A DNA stretch of 64,000 nt from Pseudomaricurvus alcaniphilus (GCF_011440395.1 NZ_JAAOIX010000013.1:87492-151491); one strand, 5' to 3'; positions 9,242 to 19,757 are shown, counted from the first letter of the stretch. A program made the numbers and translations. The notes: generated from the letters alone by a model not told the origin.

Positions 9242-9353
9242 GGCCTGGCTCCAGGGGCTTGCTTTCAAGACTCGCCGTCAACCCATCCATGGGGGCTCCA
9301 CGACAGCATCCCTGCTGTCGAGGGTCTTGAAAACAAGCCCCTGAAACCAGACC
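9242..9353. repeat. 112-bp palindromic intergenic repeat between rodA and mltB
   Basis: Nearly perfect inverted repeat. The left arm GGCCTGGCTCCAGGGGCTTG... runs on to TTTCAAGAC, and the right arm is its complement with few mismatches (...AAGCCCCTGAAACCAGACC). Inside are a smaller hairpin, CGACAGCATCCCTGCTGTCG, and a CCATCCATGGGGGCTC block. A 70-bp part of the same repeat recurs at 63819-63888. It lies in the 432-base space between mltB and rodA, otherwise without a gene, and would be transcribed within the operon. Short open frames across it are products of the repeat and not genes. Confidence 0.85.
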
Positions 9354-9524
9354 TACCATCGTGCCAACTGAAAGACGTTTCGCTTCGATGGCAATTAGCT
9401 GGGCTCAAAATCCGGCCCATGGCATTTCTCCAACACCTTCTCGCAATGCTTTTTCTGTCCAAACCCGGTTTGACTGAATCCGGGCCAATTAATTCCGCCA
9501 TCGGCAAAGCCGGCCGGGGCCGGT

Positions 9525-10673
9525 TTAACCGACACTGACCTTGCGCTGCTCGGTGCTGATTGCCATCAACATGCCAAACCCCATCATCAGCGTGACGATG
9601 GAGGTTCCCCCGTGGCTCACCAGTGGCAGCGGCACGCCCACAACTGGCAACAGCCCTGACACCATACCGATGTTAACAAATACATAAATAAAAAACGTGA
9701 AGGTGATACTGCCGGCCAACAATCGGCCAAACGAGGATTGCGCGCGGGAGGCTATCAGCAGACCCCGGCCAATGATCCAGAAGTACAACCCCATCAGCAA
9801 CAGCACTCCCACCAGCCCGAACTCTTCCGCCAGTACCGCGATAATGAAATCGGTGTGGCTCTCGGGGAGAAAATTCAGCTGCGACTGGGTGCCGTTAAGC
9901 CAGCCTTTGCCGTAGACGCCACCGGACCCGATCGCGGTCTTCGACTGGATAATATTCCAGCCGGCCCCCAACTTGTCCGCCTCCGGGTTTAACATGGTCA
10001 GGATTCGCTGTTTCTGGTAATCCCGCAAGACAAACACCCAGAAGGGCCAGGCACTGGCAATCATGAGGCCCAGGGCGGTGAAAATATAGCCCCAGCGCAA
10101 ACCGGAGAAAAATAACACCAGCAGACCGGAGGTTGCTATCAGCAGCGAAGTTCCCAGGTCTGGCTGGCGCATGATCAATACTGTGGGGATGCCAATCAAT
10201 AACATTGCCCACACTACATGCCTGAAAGCGGGGGGTAATATTCGCCGCGACAGATAGCTGGCCAGCGCCAGCGGGACCGCCAGCTTCAAAATTTCCGAGG
10301 GCTGAAAGCGAAACCCTCCAAGGCTCAGCCAGCGCTGGGCACCTTTTGCGCCCACCCCCATAAACAGCACCAGCACTAACAGCACCACACCCGCCATAAA
10401 CAACCAGGGTGCCCAGTACTCCAGCAGATGCAGCCTGACCTGGGCCACGGCAAACATCACCCCGTAGGCGAGCAGGAAAAACACCGACTGGCGCTGCAGG
10501 TAATGCAGGTCCTGGCCGCTGGCGCTGTACAGAACCACAAGGCCGTAGAGCGTTATTAGCAGCAAGCCGAGCAACAACGGCAAATCGATATGGCAGCGCT
10601 GCAACAGGCTTTCCGGCCGCCGCAAGTCGCGACTGGCTTCCGGCATACGCCGTTGAAAATCACTGGTCTTCAA
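9525..10673 (-). CDS. rodA: Rod shape-determining peptidoglycan glycosyltransferase RodA
   Basis: SEDS-family polymerase of 382 residues that makes glycan strands with PBP2 during side-wall growth. There are about ten membrane segments. Conserved SEDS features include GAKGAQRWL, FRFQPSEILKLAVP, IMRQPDLGTSL and the catalytic-loop region GKGWLNGTQSQLNFLPESHTDFI, followed by GVPLPLVSHGGTS. The start overlaps the end of mrdA by four bases (ATGA), so the two subunits of the elongation synthase are translationally coupled. The gap to mltB downstream holds the palindromic repeat. Confidence 0.97.
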   Translation of the reverse strand: MKTSDFQRRMPEASRDLRRPESLLQRCHIDLPLLLGLLLITLYGLVVLYSASGQDLHYLQRQSVFFLLAYGVMFAVAQVRLHLLEYWAPWLFMAGVVLLVLVLFMGVGAKGAQRWLSLGGFRFQPSEILKLAVPLALASYLSRRILPPAFRHVVWAMLLIGIPTVLIMRQPDLGTSLLIATSGLLVLFFSGLRWGYIFTALGLMIASAWPFWVFVLRDYQKQRILTMLNPEADKLGAGWNIIQSKTAIGSGGVYGKGWLNGTQSQLNFLPESHTDFIIAVLAEEFGLVGVLLLMGLYFWIIGRGLLIASRAQSSFGRLLAGSITFTFFIYVFVNIGMVSGLLPVVGVPLPLVSHGGTSIVTLMMGFGMLMAISTEQRKVSVG

Positions 10674-12559
10674 AATATTCTCGCATCGCTTTCTGCCCCG
10701 CGGACCAGCTGCTCGCTGTCCCGCAACTGCAATTGCATATACTTGTCGATTACCTGGCGAGCCACCAGGGCGGCCTTGGAGCTTTTCTCGCCGTTTTCCA
10801 CAATCACTGCCACGGCTATCTGCGGCTGCTCCAGCGGGGCGAAAGCCACGAACAGGGCGTGATCGCGCTGCCGCTCGCGCAGTGCCTCCGAGTCATACTT
10901 CTCTCCCTGGGCAATCCCCACCACCTGGGCGGTACCGGTTTTACCCGCCATGCGATAACCCAGCCCCTTGTTGATAACCTGGGCCGTGCCGCGCGCTCCG
11001 TGCACGACATTTTCCATCGCCTCGAAGACTGCATCCCAGTGACGGCTGTCCACGCTATCCAGCGTGGTGGATTTTTCCTCGGTCAAGGTGTTGCCGATCG
11101 CCGCTACCAGGCGCGGCTGGATAAAACGCCCGCGACTGGCGAGAGTGGCCGTCATGGACGCCAACTGCAGCGGCGTAGTCAGTGAAAACCCTTGCCCGAT
11201 ACCTACGTTGACCGTATCCCCCGGATACCAGGCCAGCCCCATGGCCCCCCGCTTCCATGCCCTGGAGGGCCAGATACCCGCGCGCTCGCTGGGGATATCT
11301 ATGCCGGTGCGACTGCCCAGGGCAAAGCGGGAGCCGAAGTCGTGCAGGCCGTCTATACCCAGCCGGTAGGCCATATCATAGAAGTAGGTATCACAGGATT
11401 CGGTAATGGCCTGCAACATATCGACCCGGGTGCCGTGGCCGTGGCGCTTCCAGTCGCGATAGAGCCGCTCGTCCCCTTTCAGCTTGAAGAAGCCCGGATC
11501 ATAAACAGTGGACGTTAAAGTAATCACCTTGTGGTGGAGGCCACCGAGGGCGAGCATCGGCTTGATGGTGGAGCCGGGCGGGTACTGTCCCTGGATGGTG
11601 CGATCAAACAGCGGTAAATCCAGGGATTCATTGAGCTGCCGGAAGTCACGGTGACTGATGCCGGTAACAAACAGGTTGGGGTTATAACTGGGCGCACTCA
11701 CCATGGCCAGCACCCCGCCGTTGTTAACATCCAGCGCAACTACCGCGCCGCGGCGACCGTCCAGCGCAGCCACTGCTTCCCGTTGCAGCTCGGTATCGAG
11801 GAACAGGCGCAGGTTTTCGCCCGGCTGGGGTGAAATTTGCTCCAGCACCCGCAACACCCGGCCGCGCGCGTTGGTTTCCACGTACTGATAGCCCACGGTT
11901 CCCAGCAGGGTATCTTCGTATTGCCGCTCCAACCCTATTTTACCAATCGTATGGGTGCCGCTGTAGCGATGAAATTGCTCGTCATCGAAACCGGCCAGTT
12001 CGCGGTCATTGATGCGGCCCACATAGCCCACCGAGTGCGCGTACAGGTCCTGCATGGGGTAGTCCCGCACCAGCTGTGCGGACACGGTAACCCCGGGCAG
12101 GTGGTATTCGTGCACCGCCAGCCGGGCAATTTCCGCCTCCGTCAGCCGAAAGGTCAGGGGCACCGCCTCAAACGGGCGCCGGCGTTGCTGCAGGCGCTTT
12201 TCAAAACCCTCCAGGTCTTCCGCGTTGATCTCGACCAGCTCTGCCAACAAGGCCAGGGTAGCGTCGAGATCATCGACCTGCTCTTTGATGATTGCCAGGG
12301 TGTAACTGGGCCGGTTGTCGGCCAACAGCAAACCGCGGCGATCCATAATAAGGCCCCGCGTCGGCGGCAGGGCCTGCACCTGAACCCGGTTGCGATCCGA
12401 CTCAGTGACGTAATCCTGGTAGTTGACCACCTGCAGGTTATACAGACGGTAGAACAGCAAGCCAAACAACAACAGCGTGCCCAATGCGGCCAGCAAAAGG
12501 CGGCGATTTATGATTCTCGCTTCCTTGTAGTGGTCTTTTAAATGCTGGTGTTCATGCAT
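10670..12559 (-). CDS. mrdA: Penicillin-binding protein 2 (elongasome transpeptidase)
   Basis: Class B PBP of 629 residues, the transpeptidase partner of RodA. A single N-terminal membrane segment (residues about 21-37) precedes the dimerisation/pedestal domain. The transpeptidase motifs are STIK (Ser330, Lys333) in QYPPGSTIKPM, SCD (Ser388) and KTGTAQ (from Lys540). The ATG at 12559 gives the standard length. It follows rlmH after 95 bases and overlaps rodA by four bases. Gene order rlmH-mrdA-rodA is that of Pseudomonas and E. coli. Confidence 0.97.
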   Translation of the reverse strand: MHEHQHLKDHYKEARIINRRLLLAALGTLLLFGLLFYRLYNLQVVNYQDYVTESDRNRVQVQALPPTRGLIMDRRGLLLADNRPSYTLAIIKEQVDDLDATLALLAELVEINAEDLEGFEKRLQQRRRPFEAVPLTFRLTEAEIARLAVHEYHLPGVTVSAQLVRDYPMQDLYAHSVGYVGRINDRELAGFDDEQFHRYSGTHTIGKIGLERQYEDTLLGTVGYQYVETNARGRVLRVLEQISPQPGENLRLFLDTELQREAVAALDGRRGAVVALDVNNGGVLAMVSAPSYNPNLFVTGISHRDFRQLNESLDLPLFDRTIQGQYPPGSTIKPMLALGGLHHKVITLTSTVYDPGFFKLKGDERLYRDWKRHGHGTRVDMLQAITESCDTYFYDMAYRLGIDGLHDFGSRFALGSRTGIDIPSERAGIWPSRAWKRGAMGLAWYPGDTVNVGIGQGFSLTTPLQLASMTATLASRGRFIQPRLVAAIGNTLTEEKSTTLDSVDSRHWDAVFEAMENVVHGARGTAQVINKGLGYRMAGKTGTAQVVGIAQGEKYDSEALRERQRDHALFVAFAPLEQPQIAVAVIVENGEKSSKAALVARQVIDKYMQLQLRDSEQLVRGAESDARIF

Positions 12560-12654
12560 GGGGAGCTAGTTTCGACAGGAAAAACGACAGCTGCGGCAAA
12601 GCGGCTAAATTTCAGGGCCGAATTGTATTGGCTTTAAGCCACAGTTCACAGTGA

Positions 12655-13122
12655 TTACTTGTGATAAGGGTGATTATTGAGAATAGACCAGGCCCGGTAC
12701 AACTGCTCGATCAACACGATACGTACCAGCGGGTGGGGCAAGGTCAGCGCCGACAGCGACCATTTCGCATCTGCCCGGGCCAGACATGCCGGCGCCAGGC
12801 CATCCGGGCCGCCGATCAGGATACTGTAATTGCTGTGACTCATTGACCAATTGGCAAAGTTGGCAGCCAGCTTTTCGGTGCTCCAGGGCCTGCCTAATAC
12901 ATCCAGTGCAATGATCAGGTCCCCCTTGGGAATGGCCGCCAGCATCTGCTCACCCTCCCGCGCAATGGCCTTGTCCGTGGAGCTGCTTTTGCCCCGCGGG
13001 CCGAGCGGCAGTTCCTGTAATTCAACACTGAACTCCCGCGGCAGGCGCTTGCTGTACTCGGCGTAACCGGCCTCCACCCACGCCGGCATGCGCGCGCCAA
13101 TGGCGATGATCTTGATTCGCAT
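12655..13122 (-). CDS. rlmH: 23S rRNA (pseudouridine-1915-N3) methyltransferase RlmH
   Basis: SPOUT-class methyltransferase of 155 residues that methylates pseudouridine 1915 in helix 69 of 23S rRNA. The sequence has the family start [20 protein letters not shown], the trefoil-knot segments [17 protein letters not shown] and [12 protein letters not shown] [12 protein letters not shown], and the closing [18 protein letters not shown] helix. Its length equals that of E. coli RlmH. It starts 14 bases after rsfS, so both ribosome-related genes share a transcript. Confidence 0.97.
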   Translation of the reverse strand: MRIKIIAIGARMPAWVEAGYAEYSKRLPREFSVELQELPLGPRGKSSSTDKAIAREGEQMLAAIPKGDLIIALDVLGRPWSTEKLAANFANWSMSHSNYSILIGGPDGLAPACLARADAKWSLSALTLPHPLVRIVLIEQLYRAWSILNNHPYHK

Positions 13123-13136
13123 AAGAATGCCCGGGA

Positions 13137-13484
13137 TTACTCGCTATCGCTGCTGCGACTGCCAGGCTCCATGCTCCAGAGTTTTTCCAGATCGTAAAAA
13201 CCGCGGGTGGCCGGCATCATCACGTGCACCACGGTATCGCCGAAGTCCGCCAGCACCCACTCACCGCTGTCGAGCCCTTCGACCCCGATCGCGGCAATGC
13301 CTCGATCCTTGGCCTCCTGCACCACATTGGAGGCCAGCGATTTCACGTGCCGGTTGGAAGTACCGCTGGCAATAATGAGGGTGTCCATGATATCCGACAG
13401 CTCACTCACATCGAGACAGACGATATCCTTACCCTTGAGGTCTTCCAGCGCATCAACAATGATCTTGTTTAATTCATTTGGCAT
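13137..13484 (-). CDS. rsfS: Ribosomal silencing factor RsfS
   Basis: A 115-residue protein of the RsfS/Iojap family that binds L14 of the 50S subunit and blocks subunit joining during starvation. Visible family features are [22 protein letters not shown] with the [10 protein letters not shown] motif, [30 protein letters not shown], and the C-terminal Asp/Ser-rich tail. It lies between nadD (18 bases) and rlmH (14 bases). Confidence 0.96.
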   Translation of the reverse strand: MPNELNKIIVDALEDLKGKDIVCLDVSELSDIMDTLIIASGTSNRHVKSLASNVVQEAKDRGIAAIGVEGLDSGEWVLADFGDTVVHVMMPATRGFYDLEKLWSMEPGSRSSDSE

Positions 13485-13502
13485 TAATAATTATCGTCCT
13501 TT

Positions 13503-14138
13503 CTAACGGTACAGTTGATTGTTTTTAATAAAGCTCCAGACACTGTCGGGAACCAGGAACTGGGCGCTGTAACCGGCCGCGATAGCGGCCCGGATACTGG
13601 TCGCCGAAATATCCAGCATGGTGGCGTCTGCCAGCACCAGCGCCCCTGCGGGTGCCTGCCGCAATTGGGTCGGCGCTGCCAGCCTCGCCCGCATCCAACT
13701 GGCCAGCGGCTCCTCTGCCGGCGGCTGCCAGCCGGGCCGCCCGACCACCACCAGGTGGGCGTAGTCCAGCAAGTCGCGCCAGCGGTGCCAGAGATGAAAG
13801 GTCGCCAGGGAATCCATCCCCACACACCAGCAGAGGGATACCTCCGGCCCCAGCTCGCAGCGCAGCTCGGCCAGGGTATCCACGGAATAGGAGGGGCTGC
13901 TGCGGCGCAACTCGCGCCCGTCGACGCTCAATTGCGGACACGACTCCAGCGCCGCCTCTACCATAGCCAGGCGCTGGCTGCTGCTGCGTCCGGGGACATC
14001 CCGGTGCGGTGGCTGGTGGCAGGGCAGCAGCCGCATTTCGTCCAACTGCAGGCGCTGCTGCAACTCCAGCGCCATCCGCAGGTGACCATTGTGCACCGGA
14101 TCGAAGGTGCCGCCAAACAGGCCAATTATCCGGCGCAC
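13503..14138 (-). CDS. nadD: Nicotinate-nucleotide adenylyltransferase NadD
   Basis: Adenylates nicotinate mononucleotide to deamido-NAD. The nucleotidyltransferase motif GGTFDPVHNGH is at residues 9-19, followed by PPHRDVPG, the SYSVDTL segment, and ISATSIRAAI near the C-terminus. The start codon is GTG at 14138. The gene begins 21 bases after proA and ends 18 bases before rsfS. Confidence 0.96.
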   Translation of the reverse strand: MRRIIGLFGGTFDPVHNGHLRMALELQQRLQLDEMRLLPCHQPPHRDVPGRSSSQRLAMVEAALESCPQLSVDGRELRRSSPSYSVDTLAELRCELGPEVSLCWCVGMDSLATFHLWHRWRDLLDYAHLVVVGRPGWQPPAEEPLASWMRARLAAPTQLRQAPAGALVLADATMLDISATSIRAAIAAGYSAQFLVPDSVWSFIKNNQLYR

Positions 14139-14159
14139 AGCACCCCCACGCGAACGCGA

Positions 14160-15413
14160 TTACGCACGAACCTGGCCGTCACCGAACACCACGTATTTCT
14201 GCGACGTCAGCCCCTCCAGGCCGACCGGGCCGCGGGCGTGAATCTTGTCGGTGGAAATTCCGATCTCGGCCCCGAGGCCGTACTCGAAACCGTCAGCAAA
14301 GCGAGTGGAGGCATTGACCATCACCGAACTGGAGTCCACCTCGCGCAGGAATTTGCGCGCGCGACTGTAATCCTCGGTGACAATGGCCTCGGTGTGAGCC
14401 GAGCTGTATTCGGCGATATGCGCCATCGCCTGCTCCATATCCGCCACCACCCGAATCGACAACACCGGCGCCAGGTATTCAGTGGCCCAGTCCTCAACTG
14501 TGGCTGCGCCGGCTTCGATAATGGCCCGGGTCTGCTCACAACCGCGCAACTCCACCCCTTTGGCCCGCAGGTCACGGGCCAGGTCAGGCAATACCCGGGA
14601 CGCCACGGCCACGTGTACCAGCAGCGTCTCCATGGCGTTGCAGACGCCGTAGCGGTGGGTCTTGGCATTGAGGGCAATATTGTGGGCCTTGGTCAGATCG
14701 GCACGGTCATCGATATAGACGTGACAAATACCGTCCAGGTGCTTGATCACCGGTACCCGGGCATCGCGACTGATGCGCTCGATCAGGCCTTTGCCGCCGC
14801 GCGGCACAATCACATCCACGTACTCGGGCATGGTAATCAGTTCACCCACGGCGGCCCGGTCCACAGTCTCGATCACCTGTACCGCCTCAGCCGGCAACCC
14901 GGCCGCCGCCAACCCTGCCCGCAGGCACTGGGCAATCGCCTGGTTGGAATGAAACGATTCACTGCCACCGCGCAGGATCGCGGCATTGCCGGATTTCAAA
15001 CACAGGCTGGCGGCTTCTACGGTCACATTGGGGCGGGACTCGTAGATAATCCCGATTACGCCCAGCGGCACCCGCATTTTACCCACCTGGATGCCACTGG
15101 GACGATAGCTCAAATCGGTAATCGCACCACAGGGGTCGGGCAGTGCCGCCACCTGGCGCAACCCTTCGAGCATGGCGTCGATGCGCGCCGGCGTCAGCTC
15201 CAGCCGGTCCAGCATGGCGGCATCGAGGCCGTTGTCACGGCCTTTAACGAGATCTTCCTGGTTGGCAGCCGCCAGCGCCTCGCGAGCCTCGTGCAGAGCA
15301 TCTGCAGTGGCCAGCAATGCCTTGTTCTTGACCCCGGTGCTGGCCGCGGCAACGATCCGGGCGGCGCTGCGGGCACTGCGGCCCACCGTCGCCATATAGG
15401 TGGAAATATTCAT
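14160..15413 (-). CDS. proA: Gamma-glutamyl phosphate reductase ProA
   Basis: NADPH-dependent reduction of gamma-glutamyl phosphate to the semialdehyde in proline synthesis. With the ATG at 15413 the protein has 417 residues, the standard family length. The catalytic Cys is Cys258 in [14 protein letters not shown], and the signature [17 protein letters not shown] and the GLAAEIGIST-like [25 protein letters not shown] tail are intact. The reading frame stays open a further 333 bases upstream, but that part lies antisense-free inside the 3' end of the kinase gene in another frame and is not coding. The partner proB is not in the window. Confidence 0.97.
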   Translation of the reverse strand: MNISTYMATVGRSARSAARIVAAASTGVKNKALLATADALHEAREALAAANQEDLVKGRDNGLDAAMLDRLELTPARIDAMLEGLRQVAALPDPCGAITDLSYRPSGIQVGKMRVPLGVIGIIYESRPNVTVEAASLCLKSGNAAILRGGSESFHSNQAIAQCLRAGLAAAGLPAEAVQVIETVDRAAVGELITMPEYVDVIVPRGGKGLIERISRDARVPVIKHLDGICHVYIDDRADLTKAHNIALNAKTHRYGVCNAMETLLVHVAVASRVLPDLARDLRAKGVELRGCEQTRAIIEAGAATVEDWATEYLAPVLSIRVVADMEQAMAHIAEYSSAHTEAIVTEDYSRARKFLREVDSSSVMVNASTRFADGFEYGLGAEIGISTDKIHARGPVGLEGLTSQKYVVFGDGQVRA

Positions 15414-15468
15414 GGGTAGTGTCTTCGTAGCTGTTATTAACTGAATTGGTTGCAGTATACCGGAACCG

Positions 15469-18219
15469 TCACTGGCTTGCCGCTGGACTTGCCGGAGAGT
15501 TCCCAGGCGGTGGCCCGGGTGCGTATTGAATCTCGAAATCACGGCTCGACAGCAAGCGCTGCTCCAGCCAGATTTCGAGCCGATAGGCGCCACTGGCAAA
15601 ACCGTGCAGTGAGTTTTGCAGGCTGAACAAGCGCACCCCCTCCGCCGCGTCCAGCTGCAGATACCGGCGCTCCAGTTCGATACCCGGTCGCCCTTCAAAC
15701 AGGCGCACCTCCAGCTCGGCCTGCGGCTTGAAGCCCTGGTAGGCAAAACCCACGAAGATCATATCCTCCACTGGCAGCTGGGTCGGGGCAACTTCCGCCA
15801 ACTCATCGATCGCGTGGGCACTGACCTGCAATCGGGTAATTCTCGGGCGCTCGGCATCCGCAACCGCCCGCTCATTGAGCAGCTTCAATTCCTGCAACTT
15901 GATACTGTCGGGGAAGTGCACCAGCGCTCGCGCAATATGGCCGCGGGCGTCATCCCACTGGCCGGCCTGGATGCTTTGTTCCACCTGGCTAATCAATCTG
16001 TCCTCAATACTTTGCACCTGGCGGGCGGCCTCCTCGTGACCGCTATCGAGCTGCAGTATTTGGCGCCAGCTGTCGAGACTGCTGCCACCCGGGGGTGTCA
16101 ACAACTGGCCATTACTGGCCTGCTGTAACGCCCGCGCGCGCAGCAGGTCGATGGCCGCAGACTGCTGCATTCGGGCCTGCAGATCCAGCAGGTCCGGGTC
16201 CTCAGCCCTGACCAGCAGGCCGCGGTCGATGGCAACCTGGGCTTCTGCCGGATTGGCCTCTGCCAGATGCCGGCGGGCAATGGCAGCGTAGCGCCGGCTG
16301 ATCTGTGCCAGCCCCTGCAGGGCCTCGGGCCGCTGGGGGTCTATTGCCAGCACCTGGCGATAGACCCGCCAGGCATTGTTATCCTCCGGCAGAGTCAGGT
16401 AGTTCTGTTGCATCAAGCCCGCCGCGGTGTCCAGCAGCCCATGGATTACCTCTTCGTCGGCAATGCTTTGCTCCAGTTTCTGCAGTCGCGACTTATAGAC
16501 ATCGGCGGTAAAAGCTGCACGCGCCAGGGCCGCCGCCTGCCGCGCCGCCGCATAATCTCTCTGCGCCAGAAAACCCTCGATAGTGTCCACAGACGCGCCG
16601 CGCAAGGCCTGCAGGGCCTGTGCGGCCTCGATGTCCAAAGGATTGCTGGTTATCAGCTCGCGGTAGATGGCCGCGACCTCGAGCAGTAGCTCCGGCTCCT
16701 GCTCTAAACGCGCCTGCAACTGTCTCGCCTGCTGCAGCTGTTCAGCGCGCAGGGCCAGTGAGCTCTGGCCGTTGAGCTGGGTTAGGGCTGGCCCGATCGA
16801 GTCAACCGCAGTCGCCTCGGCATTGCTGCTGGTGTCGGCTGTCTCGGGGGTAACGGCTGCCGCAGCCATGGGTGCTGCAACCGCTTGGTCGGGCCACGCT
16901 TGGTCGGGACTGAATTGGCCGGGGCTAATTTGGTCGACCAATGCCTGCTCCGGTCTGGCCTGCTCGACCTCCAGCGCCGAACTCGCTGCGCTGGCGCCGG
17001 GTAACTGCGGAGCAGGCTGGTTCGCGGCCAGCGCATTTCCGGGGCCGGCCGGGTCGACCACCTTATCCGGGGCAAGCACTCGATCCGGGCCGGACTGCTC
17101 TGCTGGAGCAGTCCGCGGGTCGACGCCACTCTGTGCTGCCGCTGCCGCACCGGCTCCCAGGCGCTGCTCCACCGGCAATTGCTGCTGGAAATACACCCCG
17201 AAGCCAATGCCAGCGGCAATTGCCAGCCCCAACAGCCAGGCCCAACTGCCGCCGCCACTGCGCTGCACCACCACCGGTGGCTGGGCCGGGGCGGCGTGGG
17301 ACCGCTGCGATTGAGGATCAGTTGCGGATATTTCTGTTGCCGGTATTGCTGCCGCGGGCACTTCTGCCGCTGGAATGGCGGAAATGGATAATGGCGAGGC
17401 CTCCGGCAACTCGACGGGATCCAGTCCGCGACTGCCAATCCGCTCCAGATCAGCTGCCAGGGCGGCCGCATCCTGGTAGCGATGAGCCGGGTTTTTGGCC
17501 AGCGCTTTAGCAATCAGGGGCTGGAACAGCTGCAAATTGGGAGGCAGTTGTGGCACCGGTGCCGAGACATGCTTCACTCCCACCGCCACTGCGGAGTCGC
17601 CGTCGTAGGGCACTTGGCCTGTGAGCATCAGATACAGCAGGACTCCCAGGCTGTAGATATCCGAGCGCGGGTCCACCGGCTCACCACGCGCCTGCTCGGG
17701 ACTCATATAGTAAGGGGTACCGACGGCCATTCCGGTCAGGGTCATACCCTGGTGCAAGTCGGACGGCCGGGCAATGCCGAAATCCAGCAATACGGCACGG
17801 CCGTCATCTTCGTGCAGGATGATGTTCTCCGGCTTTACATCCCGGTGCACATAACCTTTTTTGCCGGCAAAGCTCAGCGCCTGGGCAATATCCTTGAGCA
17901 CCGCCAGGCGTTGTTCCAGCGACAGCTGTCGGCGGGCAGTTTTCAGATCCTGCCCCGGAATGTATTCCATCGAGAGAAAGTGGCGCCCGGCGACCACGCC
18001 GACGTCGTAAACGGTGACGATATTGGGATGCACCAGGCGACTGACAATTTTCGCCTCGCGCAGGAAACGCTCGCTAAAGTCCTGGTCAGCCGCATGGGAT
18101 TGACTCAGGATCTTGAGGGCCACCTCACGCTCAAAACACTGCTGGATAGCAAGATAGACTTCGGCCATGCCCCCCTTACCCAGGAGACGCACAATTTTAT
18201 AGCCGGGAATTTCAATCAT
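15469..18219 (-). CDS. Membrane-anchored Ser/Thr protein kinase with large periplasmic repeat region
   Basis: A 916-residue Hanks-type kinase. The kinase domain spans about residues 7-260: glycine loop [13 protein letters not shown], Lys36 in [12 protein letters not shown] (His125-Asp127), DFG at 146-148 and [14 protein letters not shown] Pro/Ala-rich linker precedes one membrane segment (about 325-343, [19 protein letters not shown]). Beyond it lies a low-complexity stretch rich in PEQ/PDQ-like words and then an alpha-helical part resembling TPR units, ending in a beta-type domain. The kinase would be cytoplasmic and the C-terminal 570 residues periplasmic. It resembles PpkA/Stk-type kinases, but there is no type VI secretion gene or PP2C phosphatase nearby. 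It runs into proA with 55 bases between. Substrate and signal are unknown. Confidence 0.9.
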   Translation of the reverse strand: MIEIPGYKIVRLLGKGGMAEVYLAIQQCFEREVALKILSQSHAADQDFSERFLREAKIVSRLVHPNIVTVYDVGVVAGRHFLSMEYIPGQDLKTARRQLSLEQRLAVLKDIAQALSFAGKKGYVHRDVKPENIILHEDDGRAVLLDFGIARPSDLHQGMTLTGMAVGTPYYMSPEQARGEPVDPRSDIYSLGVLLYLMLTGQVPYDGDSAVAVGVKHVSAPVPQLPPNLQLFQPLIAKALAKNPAHRYQDAAALAADLERIGSRGLDPVELPEASPLSISAIPAAEVPAAAIPATEISATDPQSQRSHAAPAQPPVVVQRSGGGSWAWLLGLAIAAGIGFGVYFQQQLPVEQRLGAGAAAAAQSGVDPRTAPAEQSGPDRVLAPDKVVDPAGPGNALAANQPAPQLPGASAASSALEVEQARPEQALVDQISPGQFSPDQAWPDQAVAAPMAAAAVTPETADTSSNAEATAVDSIGPALTQLNGQSSLALRAEQLQQARQLQARLEQEPELLLEVAAIYRELITSNPLDIEAAQALQALRGASVDTIEGFLAQRDYAAARQAAALARAAFTADVYKSRLQKLEQSIADEEVIHGLLDTAAGLMQQNYLTLPEDNNAWRVYRQVLAIDPQRPEALQGLAQISRRYAAIARRHLAEANPAEAQVAIDRGLLVRAEDPDLLDLQARMQQSAAIDLLRARALQQASNGQLLTPPGGSSLDSWRQILQLDSGHEEAARQVQSIEDRLISQVEQSIQAGQWDDARGHIARALVHFPDSIKLQELKLLNERAVADAERPRITRLQVSAHAIDELAEVAPTQLPVEDMIFVGFAYQGFKPQAELEVRLFEGRPGIELERRYLQLDAAEGVRLFSLQNSLHGFASGAYRLEIWLEQRLLSSRDFEIQYAPGPPPGNSPASPAASQ

Positions 18220-18345
18220 CAGGTTGTGGAATTTTTAGCTTGCTGTGGCAAAAGAACGCTCATTCTATGCTGCCAGCAGTGCTTAGCCAAACCATTTAGC
18301 CCCAACAGCCAAAACAGGCAACGGCTGACGGCCCCGCCTGAGGGC

Positions 18346-19158
18346 TCAGGAGCGGTGCCGGGAAGAGCGCCTAAGGGCTTGCTGCAGCCACAAATAAAAG
18401 CCGCTAAAGCTCAGGAATACCATCAATATCGCCGCCAGATCCACCAACCAAACCCCCAGGTCACCGCCGATTCGACCGCTGTGGAGATCCAGTATCACCC
18501 GCTCCCACGACAGCTCGGTGCCGATTTCGCCCTGCCAGAGCACTTCCGCCAACGCTGCCGGCAACGGCCCGGGTTGGCTCCAAACGGCGGAAGCAGCAGT
18601 GCCCTGCCAGCGCAGCTGCTGCAAATCGGCGCTGATCACCTGCTGGTCGCTGAACAGGCACACCCCCGGCTGGCAGCTGCCGATCCGGGCTACAGGCACC
18701 GGCAAGCCGTGCACGGCGGTGAGACGCTCGACGATGTCGCCGGCAGCGGTCAGCAACAGTAACTCCCGCTCGCAGGCGGCCAGCAGCAGGCCCTGTAAGG
18801 CGGCCGTATCGCCCTCTCCATCGCCCGCCCCATTGCTCACTGCATCGCCCACTACTGCACCCACCAGAGCGCCGTCACACTGGCCGAGCCGGCGCCCATC
18901 GAGATATAAGGAGCCATGTTCATCGCCGCTCAGCCACCGCTCCCCCACCTGATAGCTGCGCAGCAGCGGCAGATCGACGCCGTAGTGCGCCAACAGCCAG
19001 GCCTGGCGCACCGGCTGCTGACCGAGGCTCATAGCGGTGGTGTGATTGAGCATGATTCCGGTGACGGCGACCAGCAGCAGAATGGCGGCCGCAATCAGCC
19101 CGGCACGCCGATGCCAGCGCCACAGCCACGGCCGCAGCCAATGGCCGCGTTTACGCAC
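18346..19158 (-). CDS. PepSY-associated transmembrane protein
   Basis: A 270-residue inner-membrane protein with an N-terminal membrane segment (LIAAAILLLVAVTGIMLNH) after the WRWHRRAG motif and a second one near the C-terminus (LAAILMVFLSFSGFYLWLQ). The basic WHRxxG start, the ILDLHSGRIGG segment and the FSGFYLW end are those of PepSY-TM proteins. This family often works with periplasmic FMN-binding proteins, and several members take part in ferric or flavin-linked reduction at the inner membrane. The start codon is GTG. It follows the FMN-binding protein gene by 71 bases, so the pair are probable partners. No catalytic residue can be pointed to. Confidence 0.78.
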   Translation of the reverse strand: MRKRGHWLRPWLWRWHRRAGLIAAAILLLVAVTGIMLNHTTAMSLGQQPVRQAWLLAHYGVDLPLLRSYQVGERWLSGDEHGSLYLDGRRLGQCDGALVGAVVGDAVSNGAGDGEGDTAALQGLLLAACERELLLLTAAGDIVERLTAVHGLPVPVARIGSCQPGVCLFSDQQVISADLQQLRWQGTAASAVWSQPGPLPAALAEVLWQGEIGTELSWERVILDLHSGRIGGDLGVWLVDLAAILMVFLSFSGFYLWLQQALRRSSRHRS

Positions 19159-19229
19159 CCGATGCGAGCGGGAAGTTGATAAACCTGGTTTGCGGATAAT
19201 CTTGCCCTGGGTCAGTGTTCTCCGGGAAA

Positions 19230-19757
19230 CTACGGCCCGGAGAACGGTGTTTGCCGATGACAGAAAAGCGCAAGTGTAACGATTTTAGTCATCGCGCGCA
19301 CCGACAGGGTGGCACCGGTGATGCCGTCGATATGGCCATCCAGTGCCAGCGAGTCGTTTGAGCCCAGCTGCAACCCCTGGAACTGGCTGGTGAAAAACGG
19401 GTAGCGAATCTCGCCACCGCGACTCTCGCGATATTCCAGCACCTGGGTTTCTGCAACCTGTCCAGCGTCCACGACCACGCCAATGGTAATGGGCAGCTCC
19501 TTGCCAATCTCCTCGAAAATCCAGGCAGTCTTCTGCCCCATACCCCAATAGCGAATGCGCAGGGTGGGAAACTTGCGCCCCAGGATGGCCTCGATATGCT
19601 GCCGTTGTTCGGCGTTGACCCACAGGGTTTGCCAGACCACCTCGGCAGCAGGGAAAGCCCGCTGGCGGAACTCGTCAGTGGTCAGGAATACGCCCCGCTG
19701 GGCACTGGCTGCCGGAGCAACCAAAACCAATATCAGCATTAATATCTTTATGGGCAT
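19230..19757 (-). CDS. Exported FMN-binding domain protein
   Basis: A 175-residue protein with a cleavable signal peptide (MPIKILMLILVLVAPAASA-Q) and one FMN-binding domain. The motif DGITGATLS near residue 150 fits the D-x-x-T/S-G-A-T flavinylation site at which ApbE attaches FMN covalently to Thr. The protein would be a periplasmic electron carrier. The ATG at 19757 is chosen because it gives a clean signal peptide; the frame extends 60 codons upstream without one. It lies between a porin gene and a PepSY membrane protein on the same strand. No apbE gene is present in the window. Confidence 0.82.
   Translation of the reverse strand: MPIKILMLILVLVAPAASAQRGVFLTTDEFRQRAFPAAEVVWQTLWVNAEQRQHIEAILGRKFPTLRIRYWGMGQKTAWIFEEIGKELPITIGVVVDAGQVAETQVLEYRESRGGEIRYPFFTSQFQGLQLGSNDSLALDGHIDGITGATLSVRAMTKIVTLALFCHRQTPFSGP

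Noticed and set aside
9129..9538. Short open frames on both strands between mltB and rodA
   Set aside because: They run through the palindromic repeat, have no ribosome site and no resemblance to proteins; they are by-products of the repeat.
15414..15746. N-terminal extension of proA by 111 codons
   Set aside because: It lies inside the 3' end of the kinase gene in another frame and makes ProA far longer than the family; the ATG at 15413 gives exactly 417 residues.
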